DNA of 64,000 bases from Berkiella sp964594635 (GCA_964594635.1 CAZQMV010000002.1:248001-312000); one strand, 5' to 3'; positions 45,040-53,701 are shown, counted from the stretch's first letter. Notes: generated by a model not told the origin, from the sequence alone. Made by a program: numbers and translations.

Positions 45040-45318
45040 TTGAGTGAGTTTTTAATCCAAATAGCAGATGGAGTCGGAATTTCCGGCGTCATTATTCTTT
45101 TAGTTGCTTATTATTTATTACAAGCAAAACGGATCAGTTCAGACAGTATCCTATATTCTTTGATGAATTTAGTCGGCGCAATGTTAATTCTTTATTCACT
45201 TGTTTTGGATTGGAATACGCCAGCGGTTATCATGGAATCCGTATGGATCGTCATTAGCATATTTGCTTTATTCAAAGCCTATTTTAAAAAATACGCGCTT
45301 AAAAAGAATGCAACCTAA
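45040..45318 (+). CDS. CBU_0592-type small membrane protein
   Basis: 92 residues with three hydrophobic helices (GVIILLVAYYLLQA, LVGAMLILYSLVL, SVWIVISIFALFKAYF). The pattern matches the family named after Coxiella CBU_0592. It starts with TTG after GGTGAT; no in-frame ATG would give a full protein. Its 3' end overlaps the miaA start by 11 bases. Function unknown. It interrupts the usual mutL-miaA adjacency. Confidence 0.75.
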   Translation: MSEFLIQIADGVGISGVIILLVAYYLLQAKRISSDSILYSLMNLVGAMLILYSLVLDWNTPAVIMESVWIVISIFALFKAYFKKYALKKNAT

Positions 45319-46249
45319 CCATATTCCTCCGATTATTTGTCTATTGGGACCAACAGCAAGCGGCAAAACTAACTTGTCGCTTGCTTTGGCAGATCGCTTT
45401 CCCATCGAAATTATCAATGTTGACTCAGCACAAATTTATCAAGGTCTAGATATTGGCTCTGGAAAACCGAGTCTTGCAACGAGGAGCAAAATTACCCATC
45501 ACTTGATGGATATTTTAGATCCTGCGATACCTTATAGTGCTGCACAATTTTGTCATGATGCTATCAATGCGATTATGGATATTCACAAACGAGATCGCAT
45601 TCCCTTATTGGTTGGTGGCACGATGCTTTATTTTAAAGCACTCCAACAGGGATTATCCTCTTTACCGGCCAGCTCTGTGACTGTTCGTCAACAGCTTGAG
45701 AAGACGCTACAAGAACAAGGTCTTCAAGCATTATATCAACGTTTACAAACAGTTGATCCAGAACGAGCATTACAAATAAAACCAACTGATCCGCAACGTA
45801 TTTTACGGGCTTTAGAAGTAGCTCAAATATCGGGTAAGACCATGACTGAATGGTTATCTATCCCGAAAGTGCCTTCGCATACTTATCAATTTTTGAATAT
45901 TGGTTTAGTCGCACAGGGATCGCGAGAGGTATTACATCAACGTATTGCCAAGCGCTTTAATCAAATGTTAACGGAAGGATTCATAAACGAGGTAGACGCG
46001 CTTTATCAACGTGGCGATTTGCATGCCGCAATGCCTGCGATTCGTGCGGTAGGTTATCGTCAAGCGTGGCAGTATTTGTCTAAAGAAATAAGCTATGAAG
46101 AGATGTGTGAAAAATCAATTATAGCAACCCGCCAATTGGCAAAGCGTCAATTAACCTGGTTGCGTTCTTGGCCGGATTTACTGCGTTTTGAATTAGATGA
46201 TCCAAAATTGCTGGCTAAAGTGGAGCGATTCTTTAACCAGCAATCATAA
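45308..46249 (+). CDS. miaA: tRNA dimethylallyltransferase
   Basis: 313 residues from the ATG at 45308; the open frame upstream to 45200 lies in the preceding gene and is spurious. P-loop GPTASGKTNL, DSAQIYQGLDIGSGKP and VGGTMLYFKAL are the core motifs. Adds dimethylallyl to A37 of tRNAs reading UNN codons. Last gene before the accessory insertion that separates it from hfq. Confidence 0.96.
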   Translation: MQPNHIPPIICLLGPTASGKTNLSLALADRFPIEIINVDSAQIYQGLDIGSGKPSLATRSKITHHLMDILDPAIPYSAAQFCHDAINAIMDIHKRDRIPLLVGGTMLYFKALQQGLSSLPASSVTVRQQLEKTLQEQGLQALYQRLQTVDPERALQIKPTDPQRILRALEVAQISGKTMTEWLSIPKVPSHTYQFLNIGLVAQGSREVLHQRIAKRFNQMLTEGFINEVDALYQRGDLHAAMPAIRAVGYRQAWQYLSKEISYEEMCEKSIIATRQLAKRQLTWLRSWPDLLRFELDDPKLLAKVERFFNQQS

Positions 46250-46266
46250 ACGCTTTTCCTTATAGA

Positions 46267-46932
46267 CTATATTTTAGGTCGCTTGCCAATCGATTCTTGT
46301 TCTACTACCGCTGCTCTCGTTTTAGGCAATTTACCAACCGATTCTTGTTCTACTTCCGCTGCTCTCGTTTTAGGCAATTTACCAACCGATTCTTGCTCAT
46401 CCATTTTGGCAACGGCTTCATCAGTGGTTAGGTAGTGAATACCCTGAGAGGTGACGGTCATACTATGTGGTGGTACCAACCGCCCACGTAAACCATGCAC
46501 ATCTTTTCCTTCTTCTGAAAAAATCAATTCAGCAGAATAGCGCTTTTCTAAGAGTTGATGCGCATGTTCTGCTTTTTTTGGATTTTGTTCATGCAGTAAT
46601 TCAACAATGGTAAAGCGTGTTCCTGCATCTTTGACAGGAGCGTCATCCTTTGTTGCTTCAACGACTGGCGTGGAGATTGCTTGTACTTCTGCAGAAGCTG
46701 CTATTGTGGTTGGTGCTGTTTGTGTTTCTGCAATGGGCTTATGCTTATGACTGTGGTGCTTATGATGGTGGTGGTGATGTCCTTCTTTTTTGGCTTCACC
46801 ACTTGTAACGGTGGATTGAGAATGGTGTCTTCGTTTTTTATCTTTTGAATGATGATGTTTTTTTGTTTCTCCCTCTTCTTTCTTAAGCTTTTTAGTACCT
46901 GTGATTTTTTCAATAACACCTTTAATTGACAT
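46267..46932 (-). CDS. His/Lys-rich low-complexity protein with C-terminal 16-residue repeats
   Basis: 221 residues from the ATG at 46932, which has AGGAG seven bases upstream (an ATG at 46938 is too close to it). The N-terminal 60 residues are Lys- and His-rich, with a run of six His. A middle region (FTIVELLHEQNPKKAEHAHQLLEKRYSAELIF, seen in two parts) looks structured. The end has 16-residue repeats with QESVGKLPKTRAA. Metal or nucleic-acid binding is possible from the His run. Family not recognised. Confidence 0.65.
   Translation of the reverse strand: MSIKGVIEKITGTKKLKKEEGETKKHHHSKDKKRRHHSQSTVTSGEAKKEGHHHHHHKHHSHKHKPIAETQTAPTTIAASAEVQAISTPVVEATKDDAPVKDAGTRFTIVELLHEQNPKKAEHAHQLLEKRYSAELIFSEEGKDVHGLRGRLVPPHSMTVTSQGIHYLTTDEAVAKMDEQESVGKLPKTRAAEVEQESVGKLPKTRAAVVEQESIGKRPKI
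46272..46395 (-). repeat. 48-bp tandem repeat (about 2.6 copies) at the end of the His-rich gene
   Basis: Copies begin at 46272, 46320 and 46368 (the last partial). Exactly 48 bases apart, so 16 residues per unit and frame-neutral. Copies two and three are nearly identical; copy one has diverged. Confidence 0.9.
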
Positions 46933-46975
46933 AATCATACTCCTATCAGTACTTTGGTTATAGGTCACTTGCTTT

Positions 46976-47009
46976 AAAAAAATAGAGAATGCAAATTCTC
47001 TATTTTTTT
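46976..47009 (-). terminator. Strong hairpin terminator with T-tracts on both sides
   Basis: AAAAAAATAGAGAAT (46976-46990) pairs perfectly with ATTCTCTATTTTTTT (46995-47009), loop GCAA. Read on the minus strand it ends in seven T and would stop transcription from the 58-residue gene before the His-rich gene. Confidence 0.7.
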
Positions 47010-47013
47010 ATTT

Positions 47014-47050
47014 TGCTTTGGTTATGAAAAAAATCTTCATAACCAAAGCA
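47014..47050. repeat. Second long perfect hairpin beside the terminator
   Basis: TGCTTTGGTTATGAA (47014-47028) pairs perfectly with TTCATAACCAAAGCA (47036-47050), a 15-bp stem with a 7-base loop. It lies between the stop of the 58-residue gene (47059) and the terminator. It has no T-tract, so it may protect the mRNA 3' end or act as a separate signal. Confidence 0.7.
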
Positions 47051-47058
47051 TCTTCAAA

Positions 47059-47235
47059 CTAGAACTTTTTGCCGCCTTTATCTTTGCCAGCATCGCCAGT
47101 TCTTGAAGGATTGGTTTGGCCTGGTTGACCACCTCTTTGTGGTTGGCCTGGTTGTTGTTGTCTTTGTGGTTGTTGTGGTTGCGTATCACGACCGGGTTGT
47201 TGTTGGCCTGGTTTTTTTGGATCATTAGGATTCAT
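47059..47235 (-). CDS. 58-residue Gln/Pro/Gly-rich small protein
   Basis: Read directly from the sequence: ATG at 47235, stop TAG at 47061-47059. An ideal AAGGAG lies seven bases before the start. The protein begins MNPNDPKKPGQQQPGRD, has repeated QPQ/PGQ blocks in the middle and ends GDAGKDKGGKKF. No hydrophobic segment, so it is soluble and probably disordered. Two long hairpins follow the stop. Another frame is open here but lacks a ribosome site. Function unknown. Confidence 0.65.
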   Translation of the reverse strand: MNPNDPKKPGQQQPGRDTQPQQPQRQQQPGQPQRGGQPGQTNPSRTGDAGKDKGGKKF

Positions 47236-47251
47236 GGTGTAGCTCCTTCGG

Positions 47252-47326
47252 GTTTAGATTAATGCTTTAGTCTAAACACAAAAAATGTTGCCTACTGCTT
47301 TTATATGCAACCTGAAGTAACTTCAG
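47252..47326 (-). promoter_or_regulatory. Leader region of the 58-residue gene with two inverted repeats
   Basis: GTTTAGA (47252-47258) pairs with TCTAAAC (47271-47277), just upstream of the ribosome site; and CTGAAGT-A-ACTTCAG (47312-47326) is a perfect 15-base palindrome further up. The first could be a leader hairpin, the second an operator. No convincing -35/-10 pair was fixed. Confidence 0.35.
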
Positions 47327-47424
47327 TGTCCATTTGCTACACATTTTTGCATTCAGACACAATCATAGACGATTACGAAAAAGGTGGGGGCTGAAATAAT
47401 TATCAGTTTTTAGTTATTTTTTAA

Positions 47425-48249
47425 TCAAGATGTCGCAATGGCGGGGTGCAAGGACAGTGGTTTATCAATCATAGATTTCATATTGATGCCAAAATAATGG
47501 CATAGCCCAAAGACGGCGAGGTAAAAAGGGATTGTATCTAATAAAGCGCAAATAGCTTTGAAAGTATAACAACATAGAATCAAGGTAATGATTTGTGAAA
47601 AGACGCTCTCTTCAGGGCTAAGGGGTAACCCATTTGAAAAATAATAGGTAGCCAGGATCACGATTGTTGTATCAACGAGCTGACTCACCAAGGTTGACGC
47701 ATTATTTCTGAGCCATAAATGTTTACCGCGAGTGACTTTTTTCCAAAAATGAAAAAGGTGAACATCTAGCAATTGTGCCGCTAAATAAGCAAGCATCGAG
47801 CCGATGACACATCCGGTTGTAAAATTGCGAATGCGAAAAAACGCATAATCAGGATGTGAGACTTCAGGAAGCAAAGTCACCGGATCCAAAGGGACATGCG
47901 GGGGTAAAAAACCGGCTACCCAAATGATGAATAAGATCCATAAATTAACAAGCAACCCAGCCCAAACCACGCCGTTAGCGCGCTTTTTTCCATAAAATTC
48001 AGAAATGATGTCGGTGCATAAGAAAGTAAGAGGATAGGGTAAAACACCAATCGGAATAATCATCGGGATATTGAACTGTGCAAAAGTAAAGCTAAGATCA
48101 ATAAAACGGCTAATGCCCAAGATATTGATAATGCCGAGCGTTCCAAGAAAAAGGCCTGCCAATAACAGAAATACTCGCTCTCGCCGGTCCGCGTAGCGAT
48201 CCGCTGTTAATGATGAGTTAACTTTCATACTTTTGGGGCTGCGATTCAT
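47425..48249 (-). CDS. yhhQ: Queuosine precursor transporter (YhhQ/VUT family)
   Basis: About 274 residues if started at the ATG at 48249; the frame is open to a TTG at 48291 and an ATG at 48228 is also possible, none with a good ribosome site. Six hydrophobic helices; family motifs PYPLTFLCTDIISEFYG near the N-terminal third and SQLVDTTIVI later. Imports queuine or preQ0/preQ1 bases for tRNA modification. Slightly longer than E. coli YhhQ at both ends. Confidence 0.87.
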   Translation of the reverse strand: MNRSPKSMKVNSSLTADRYADRRERVFLLLAGLFLGTLGIINILGISRFIDLSFTFAQFNIPMIIPIGVLPYPLTFLCTDIISEFYGKKRANGVVWAGLLVNLWILFIIWVAGFLPPHVPLDPVTLLPEVSHPDYAFFRIRNFTTGCVIGSMLAYLAAQLLDVHLFHFWKKVTRGKHLWLRNNASTLVSQLVDTTIVILATYYFSNGLPLSPEESVFSQIITLILCCYTFKAICALLDTIPFYLAVFGLCHYFGINMKSMIDKPLSLHPAIATS

Positions 48250-48341
48250 ATAAGGGCCGTCATAATAGCGGGTTCTTTGCTTGGCATACAATCCCTCTCA
48301 ACGTATGCTTAAGAAGACAGAGAATATCCAAGGAGAGAAGG

Positions 48342-48935
48342 GTGTTGCAAAATTTGCTGAAAGACCGTCGTGTGAAGGTTGCCGCTTGGGTGCTTGGGGC
48401 GATTTTCATTGGGTACTGGGCAAATGCTGCTTGGCTGAATAGATTACATTTTTTGGAACGTAAAATTCATGCTTCTTTTGGACTATATAAGGATGTTCTC
48501 GTTCAAAGAGCGGCGATATTGCAGCAAACCAATGAAATGTTCAAAAATTATGCTCCCCAAGAGCAAGTTTTATCACAAGAGCTTACTCAAAATTACGAAT
48601 TAGCAATGCGCTACCAGCCTTCAGAGCAAATGTTATTAGAGCCCAAACTTGTGGCAGAATATCAGCAATTACAAACAGCGATCATCAATAGCATGGAAAA
48701 AGCGGAGAAAATTGCGCAAAACTACCCCACTTTGTCACAAAATCGACAGTATTTTATGATCATCAATCAGTGGTCTTATCTAAACGGTTTACTCTTGGCT
48801 CAAGAGGGCGATTTGAATCGTTATATTACGCTCTATAACAGCTTTCTAAATGATTTTCCTCTGAATTTGTACAATAAGATCTCCTACCGATTTCCTCAAA
48901 AAATTCCCAGCCAAATGCCCATCGCAAAAGGATGA
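48342..48935 (+). CDS. LemA-family protein
   Basis: 197 residues starting with GTG after AAGGAGA. One N-terminal membrane helix (about 12-32), then long helices as in LemA (YKDVLVQRAAILQQTNEMF, ENYPTLSQNRQYF-like region, LNRYITLYNSFLNDFP). LemA proteins sit in the inner membrane with helices outside and are linked to envelope stress and proteases; the exact role is unknown. Somewhat divergent. Followed by a TPM-domain gene, its common partner. Confidence 0.72.
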   Translation: MLQNLLKDRRVKVAAWVLGAIFIGYWANAAWLNRLHFLERKIHASFGLYKDVLVQRAAILQQTNEMFKNYAPQEQVLSQELTQNYELAMRYQPSEQMLLEPKLVAEYQQLQTAIINSMEKAEKIAQNYPTLSQNRQYFMIINQWSYLNGLLLAQEGDLNRYITLYNSFLNDFPLNLYNKISYRFPQKIPSQMPIAKG

Positions 48936-49036
48936 AGGCCGATATTTGGCCGACCAATGCAGTTGTTTGTTGGTTAGCTAAAATGTAGACTAGGTTCCTG
49001 ATAGTCATTGCCGAAATGTCGATAAAGGGGCAACAA

Positions 49037-49765
49037 ATGCGCATGAGTGGTACGCTAAGAAAAATAGCTTTTACTTGGGTATTTTGTTTTTGCTCTATCG
49101 TCACTTTTACACTTAAAGCTGAAATGGCAGTCAATCGAGTGATTGATTCTGCACATGTCCTAGAAGAAAAGACTTATCAACAACTGGCGAACTTATTGTC
49201 GCAAGTTGCTGCACAAGGCCGCGCGGATATGATGGTATTTCTTATTCATGAATATACGCAAAATCCCGCCGAACTCGCACAAAGAACGATTGCAGAGTGG
49301 GAAGCTAAAACACCACCCGCCGAACTCCCGCAAAAGCGTGCTTATTTGATTATTAATCTCAGTTCCCATCAAGGTATGATTGTTTTAGGCAAACATGCAC
49401 AAATGAATGATTCTTTGCTGTATGGACTACAAGAAATTCAGTTAAAAATTCTAACGCCTAAATTGATCGAGAACGATGTTAAACAGGTTGTTTTACAGGC
49501 GTCCCAAGGAATGATTGGTGCATTAGAAGATTGGCCGAGCCGTCCTATTACTCACACGATGTTCAATGGTTCGTTCATGATGACTTTAAAATGGCTAGCA
49601 GAAATCAGTCTTATTGCCGCTTTACTGTTTGGATTGCGTACCTTGTTTGCTCAGCCTAAATGGCAAGATTTGCCCATTAACGACGAAACCTTCCTTTTGC
49701 TAAACCAGGAACAAAGCCTTGGGCTTGCTTACTGGCGCACCCACCGACACATTGAATCTGTTTGA
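49037..49765 (+). CDS. TPM-domain membrane protein
   Basis: 242 residues from the ATG at 49037 with AAGGGG upstream; the frame is open to 49016. Signal-like hydrophobic segment (about 8-30), a TPM domain starting NRVIDSAHVLEEKTYQQL with AYLIINLSSHQGMIVLG, and a second membrane helix near 185-205. The LemA-TPM pair recurs widely in bacteria; TPM domains have been linked to photosystem repair and phosphatase activity in plants, unproven here. Confidence 0.8.
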   Translation: MRMSGTLRKIAFTWVFCFCSIVTFTLKAEMAVNRVIDSAHVLEEKTYQQLANLLSQVAAQGRADMMVFLIHEYTQNPAELAQRTIAEWEAKTPPAELPQKRAYLIINLSSHQGMIVLGKHAQMNDSLLYGLQEIQLKILTPKLIENDVKQVVLQASQGMIGALEDWPSRPITHTMFNGSFMMTLKWLAEISLIAALLFGLRTLFAQPKWQDLPINDETFLLLNQEQSLGLAYWRTHRHIESV

Positions 49766-49898
49766 TACTCCGACTAACACAATAAGCTATTTTAGGCAAA
49801 ATGAGGGCATTTAGCTTGCCTTAAAGCCATGATAGACTGTTTAGGTTAAGGGAAGACACGGTTGTAAAATAGCACAACTATAAATAAGGAGCGGTCCA

Positions 49899-50162
49899 AT
49901 GCCAAAAGGGCAATCATTACAAGACCCTTTTCTCAATGCTTTGCGTAAAGAGAAAATTCCGGTTTCGATCTATTTGGTTAATGGAATCAAATTACAAGGG
50001 CAAGTTGAGTCTTTTGACCAATTTGTTGTTTTATTAAAAAATAGCGTTAGTCAGATGGTATATAAACATGCCATTTCGACGGTTGTCCCAGCTAGAAATA
50101 TCACGACTAAGCTGCCAATTGTGGGACAAACTAATGAAGAGTTTACGGCAGGTAACCTGTAA
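49899..50162 (+). CDS. hfq: RNA chaperone Hfq
   Basis: 87 residues. Sm1 (PVSIYLVNGIKLQGQVESFD) and Sm2 (VYKHAISTVVP) are intact with the proximal-site QDPFLN start. The C-terminal tail is short compared with E. coli (102). Forms a hexamer that pairs small RNAs with targets. Strong AAGGAG before the ATG. hflX follows after 30 bases. Confidence 0.97.
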   Translation: MPKGQSLQDPFLNALRKEKIPVSIYLVNGIKLQGQVESFDQFVVLLKNSVSQMVYKHAISTVVPARNITTKLPIVGQTNEEFTAGNL

Positions 50163-50192
50163 CCTAGCCATTAATGTGGGGAGCACACATCG

Positions 50193-51503
50193 TTGTTCGA
50201 ACGGCCAAGAAGTGGTGAACGGGCTGTTCTTGTCCATGTAACCTTTAAGCACCAAACTGAGCAAGCGGATCTTCTAGAATTGGGAGAGCTGGCCTTTGCA
50301 GCTGGGGTAACAACCGTTGCAAAGGTTACCGCAGCACGTGATAAACCTGATCCTAAACATTACATTGGGCAGGGCAAACTCACTGAAATCCTTGATGCGG
50401 TAAATTGTCATGAGGCTGAAGTGGTTATTTTTAACCATGAATTAAGCCCCTCGCAAGAAAGGAATGTAGAGCGTTTTGTGAAATGTCGCGTACTCTCTAG
50501 AACGGGGCTCATTCTTGATATTTTTGCGCAACGAGCGCGAACCTTTGAGGGTAAATTACAAGTCGAACTGGCACAATTAGAGCACCTTTCAACCCGATTG
50601 GTGAGAGGTTGGACCCACCTTGAGCGACAAAAAGGGGGGATTGGGTTAAGAGGCCCAGGTGAAACGCAATTAGAAACCGATCGCCGCTTAATTCGAAATC
50701 GAATTATTGCTATCGAAAAGAAATTAGATAAAGTCAGACAACAAAGAGAACAAAGCCGTCACGCCAGAAAAAAAGCTGAAATACCAACCATTGCGATTGT
50801 TGGCTATACCAATGCAGGCAAATCAACCTTATTTAATGCTTTGACGGGTGCGCATGTTTTTATTGCCAACCAACTGTTTGCCACCTTAGATCCGACATTA
50901 CGTGCCATAGAACTAACCGGTATTGGTAAAGTCGTATTAGCTGATACAGTAGGATTTATTCGTCAATTACCTCATACTTTAGTAGATGCTTTTAGAGCAA
51001 CTTTAGAAGAGACCAGTCAGGCATTACTTATTTTGCATGTTGTTGATGCACATGATGTGAAATACCAAGAGCATATTCACGAAGTGAATCAGGTGCTAGA
51101 GGATATTGGAGCAAATGAAGTTCCCCAACTTTATGTGTTTAATAAAGCAGATTTATTAGGTGATCAAGAGCATCGCCCTGGCGAAGTTGAACGTGATAAA
51201 GATGGAAAAGTAACTAAAGTATGGGTCTCTGCGTTGGCAAAAGAAGGATTAGATTTGCTGCGCGAGGCTTTGCAAGGTAGGCTAAGCATCGAAACAATTG
51301 AAGGCAGTGTGCATTTGCAACCGGAGTTCGGCCAACTTCGCTCACAGCTCTATGCTTTACAGTCCGTGCTTGAGGAAACTGTCGTAGCTGAAGGCGGATG
51401 GGATTTAAGAATTAAGACAACTAAATATCATTGGGAAAAGCTTTGCCAACAATATGCTGGTTTGGCATCAGTGTTACTGGGTGAAAGCAACAAAAGAGGT
51501 TAA
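50193..51503 (+). CDS. hflX: Ribosome-splitting GTPase HflX
   Basis: 436 residues. N-terminal HflX domain (DPKHYIGQGKL, VIFNHELSPSQERN), the RGPGETQLETDRRL linker, then a G domain with GYTNAGKSTLFNAL and DTVGFIRQLP. Starts with TTG at 50193 after GGGGAG. Rescues stalled or heat-damaged ribosomes. Two bases separate it from hflK. Confidence 0.95.
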   Translation: MFERPRSGERAVLVHVTFKHQTEQADLLELGELAFAAGVTTVAKVTAARDKPDPKHYIGQGKLTEILDAVNCHEAEVVIFNHELSPSQERNVERFVKCRVLSRTGLILDIFAQRARTFEGKLQVELAQLEHLSTRLVRGWTHLERQKGGIGLRGPGETQLETDRRLIRNRIIAIEKKLDKVRQQREQSRHARKKAEIPTIAIVGYTNAGKSTLFNALTGAHVFIANQLFATLDPTLRAIELTGIGKVVLADTVGFIRQLPHTLVDAFRATLEETSQALLILHVVDAHDVKYQEHIHEVNQVLEDIGANEVPQLYVFNKADLLGDQEHRPGEVERDKDGKVTKVWVSALAKEGLDLLREALQGRLSIETIEGSVHLQPEFGQLRSQLYALQSVLEETVVAEGGWDLRIKTTKYHWEKLCQQYAGLASVLLGESNKRG

Positions 51504-51505
51504 CC

Positions 51506-52723
51506 ATGTCTTGGAATGAGCCCGGCGATCGGGATGAAAAGGGTAAGAAAAAGGATCCTTGGGGAAACAATGAAGCAGGTCCCCCCAATATTGATGAAGC
51601 TTTGAAGCAGCTTCAGCGCAAGTTAAGGAACCTTTTTGGTGGCCAGGAGCAACCAAAAGGACCTAATGGTCCGATGGGTATGAATTCGGCTGCCAGCTCA
51701 GGTTCTGGCAAAACCATCAGTTTTGGATTGATAGCTATCGCTTTACTCGTTATTTACGTAATAAGTGGTATCTATATTGTAGGGCCCGCTGAAGAAGCCG
51801 TTGTGCTGCGTTTAGGACGTTATGTCACAACTGAAAAGCCAGGTCCTCATTGGATCGCGCCATTTATTGAAACGCGAGAAATCGTCAATGTTCAAGAAGT
51901 CAAAACGCTAGAACGTGGCGGCCCTATGTTGACCAAAGATGAAAATATTGTGAACGCGAATATTGCCGTTCAATATCGAATCAATAATCCCAAAGAATTC
52001 TTGTTTAATATCGTGAATCCAGAAGCGAGTTTAAAACAAGTGGCTGACAGTGCATTGCGTGCGGTTGTTGCACAATCCAGCTTAAACGAAGTATTAACCA
52101 GTGGTCGTGGTGAAATTGGGGCGGAAATTTCCAGACAAGTGCAACAGATGCTCAATAATTACAAATCAGGCATTGAAATATCCGATTTAGCGATGCAGCA
52201 GACCAAAGCACCGGATGCAGTTAAACCGGCTTTCGACGATGCTATTAAAGCACAACAGGATGAAGAACGATTGGTCAATGAAGCACAAGCTTATTCACAT
52301 AAAATTATTCCTATTGCAGAAGGTCGAGCTATTCGTACGTTAGAAGAAGCAAAAGCTTATAAACAGCAAGTGATCCTGGGTGCAGAAGGTAAAACAGAGA
52401 AATTTGCTAAATTATTGCCAGAATATCAGCGTGCCCAAAGGGTGACGCGTGACAGAATGTATATCGATGCGCTACAGGAAGTGTATTCAAACACCTCCAA
52501 AATATTGGTAGATGTCAGTGGTGGCAATAATCTGATTTATCTCCCTTTAGATAAAATTATGCAGCAATCTAAGCCTGGGCCCATTGAAACGTCGGCTTCC
52601 AAAGATGAAGAAGAAAACGCAGCTGCCAATATTGAGCGCAATAATCAAAATATGGCGGCCTCACGACGTCAAGATGATAGAACCGGCTATGATGATATAG
52701 AACGGCCAAGAGGGGGAGCATAA
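51506..52723 (+). CDS. hflK: FtsH modulator HflK
   Basis: 405 residues. A hydrophilic Gly/Asn-rich N-terminus, one membrane helix at about 71-93, an SPFH domain, a coiled coil, and a charged tail. With HflC it forms a periplasmic cage around the FtsH protease. Two bases from hflC. Confidence 0.96.
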   Translation: MSWNEPGDRDEKGKKKDPWGNNEAGPPNIDEALKQLQRKLRNLFGGQEQPKGPNGPMGMNSAASSGSGKTISFGLIAIALLVIYVISGIYIVGPAEEAVVLRLGRYVTTEKPGPHWIAPFIETREIVNVQEVKTLERGGPMLTKDENIVNANIAVQYRINNPKEFLFNIVNPEASLKQVADSALRAVVAQSSLNEVLTSGRGEIGAEISRQVQQMLNNYKSGIEISDLAMQQTKAPDAVKPAFDDAIKAQQDEERLVNEAQAYSHKIIPIAEGRAIRTLEEAKAYKQQVILGAEGKTEKFAKLLPEYQRAQRVTRDRMYIDALQEVYSNTSKILVDVSGGNNLIYLPLDKIMQQSKPGPIETSASKDEEENAAANIERNNQNMAASRRQDDRTGYDDIERPRGGA

Positions 52724-52725
52724 CC

Positions 52726-53637
52726 ATGTCCCGTACAGCAAGAACATTTATGTTGGTTGTTTTAGTCTTTGGCTTATTTACTGCAGCACTTAGTTTGTTT
52801 GTAGTCGATGAGACAGAATGTGCTTTGATTGAACGTTTGGGTAACTGGGTTAGTGATTCCAAAACAGGTAAGCCCAAAGTCCTGAGTGCAGGGCTGCATT
52901 ATAAATTGCCTTTTTTAGATACCGTTCATTTCCTTGATAAACGTATCCAAACCATTGATATTTCTTCCTCTCGGATCCCAACTAAGGAAAAGAAGGAATT
53001 AATCGTTGATTTATTTACAAAGTGGCGCATTACTGACTTTGCTACTTTTTCGATTAAAACGGGTGGCAACACGGTTAAAGCTGAAAAGCTTCTGCGTGAA
53101 AAAATAGTGAATGGATTGCGAGGCGAAATCGGTCGACGCAAATTAAGTGATGTGGTTTCTCAAGATCGCCAAAGCGTTATGGATAAAATTCGGATTGACG
53201 CTAACAATGCTGCCCAAACACTGGGTGTTGAAGTGTTAGATGCCAGAATTGTGCGTATCGATTTACCGCCTGAGGTGAGCGAAGCCGTATTTAACTTGAT
53301 GCGTACTGAGCGTCAACGAGTGGCTGCTGAGCATCGTGCTCAAGGTCGCTCACGTGCGGAAGCAATCCGTGCAGATGCCGATGCCAAAGTGATCGTTTTA
53401 GTCGCTCAAGCCGAACGAAATGCGAACCTATTACGTGGTGAAGGCGATGGGAAAGCGGCTGAGATTTATGCTAACGTTTATGGCAAAGATCCCGAATTTT
53501 ACAGTTTTTACCGCAGTCTTGAGGCATATCGAGAGACATTTAAGAATAATAATGATATGCTAGTAATCAAACCAGATGATGCTTTCTTCAAGTATTTTCG
53601 TAAAAGCCAGGAAGGCAACGGACAGTCAGGACGTTAA
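52726..53637 (+). CDS. hflC: FtsH modulator HflC
   Basis: 303 residues. N-terminal membrane helix (about 5-25), SPFH domain beginning VDETECALIERLG, and the conserved AEAIRADADAKVIVLVAQAE coiled coil. Partner of HflK. A terminator follows 24 bases after the stop. Confidence 0.96.
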   Translation: MSRTARTFMLVVLVFGLFTAALSLFVVDETECALIERLGNWVSDSKTGKPKVLSAGLHYKLPFLDTVHFLDKRIQTIDISSSRIPTKEKKELIVDLFTKWRITDFATFSIKTGGNTVKAEKLLREKIVNGLRGEIGRRKLSDVVSQDRQSVMDKIRIDANNAAQTLGVEVLDARIVRIDLPPEVSEAVFNLMRTERQRVAAEHRAQGRSRAEAIRADADAKVIVLVAQAERNANLLRGEGDGKAAEIYANVYGKDPEFYSFYRSLEAYRETFKNNNDMLVIKPDDAFFKYFRKSQEGNGQSGR

Positions 53638-53661
53638 GAAAGCACCACATTAAAAAATGTC

Positions 53662-53690
53662 ATCGGGCGCAATGTCGCCCGATTTTTTTT
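53662..53690 (+). terminator. Rho-independent terminator after hflC
   Basis: ATCGGGCG (53662-53669) pairs with CGCCCGAT (53676-53683), loop CAATGT, followed by a run of T through 53690. It separates hfq-hflXKC from yjeT-purA, 11 bases before the yjeT start. Confidence 0.88.
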
Positions 53691-53701
53691 GGATAATTCG
53701 T

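Noticed and set aside
45200..45307. N-terminal extension of miaA
   Set aside because: The extra 36 residues overlap the upstream membrane-protein gene in another frame; MiaA proper starts at 45308.
47037..47225. 62-residue open frame on the minus strand rich in Asn/Gln/Lys
   Set aside because: It overlaps the 58-residue gene in another frame, has no ribosome site at its start, and runs into the hairpin; the 58-residue frame has an ideal AAGGAG.
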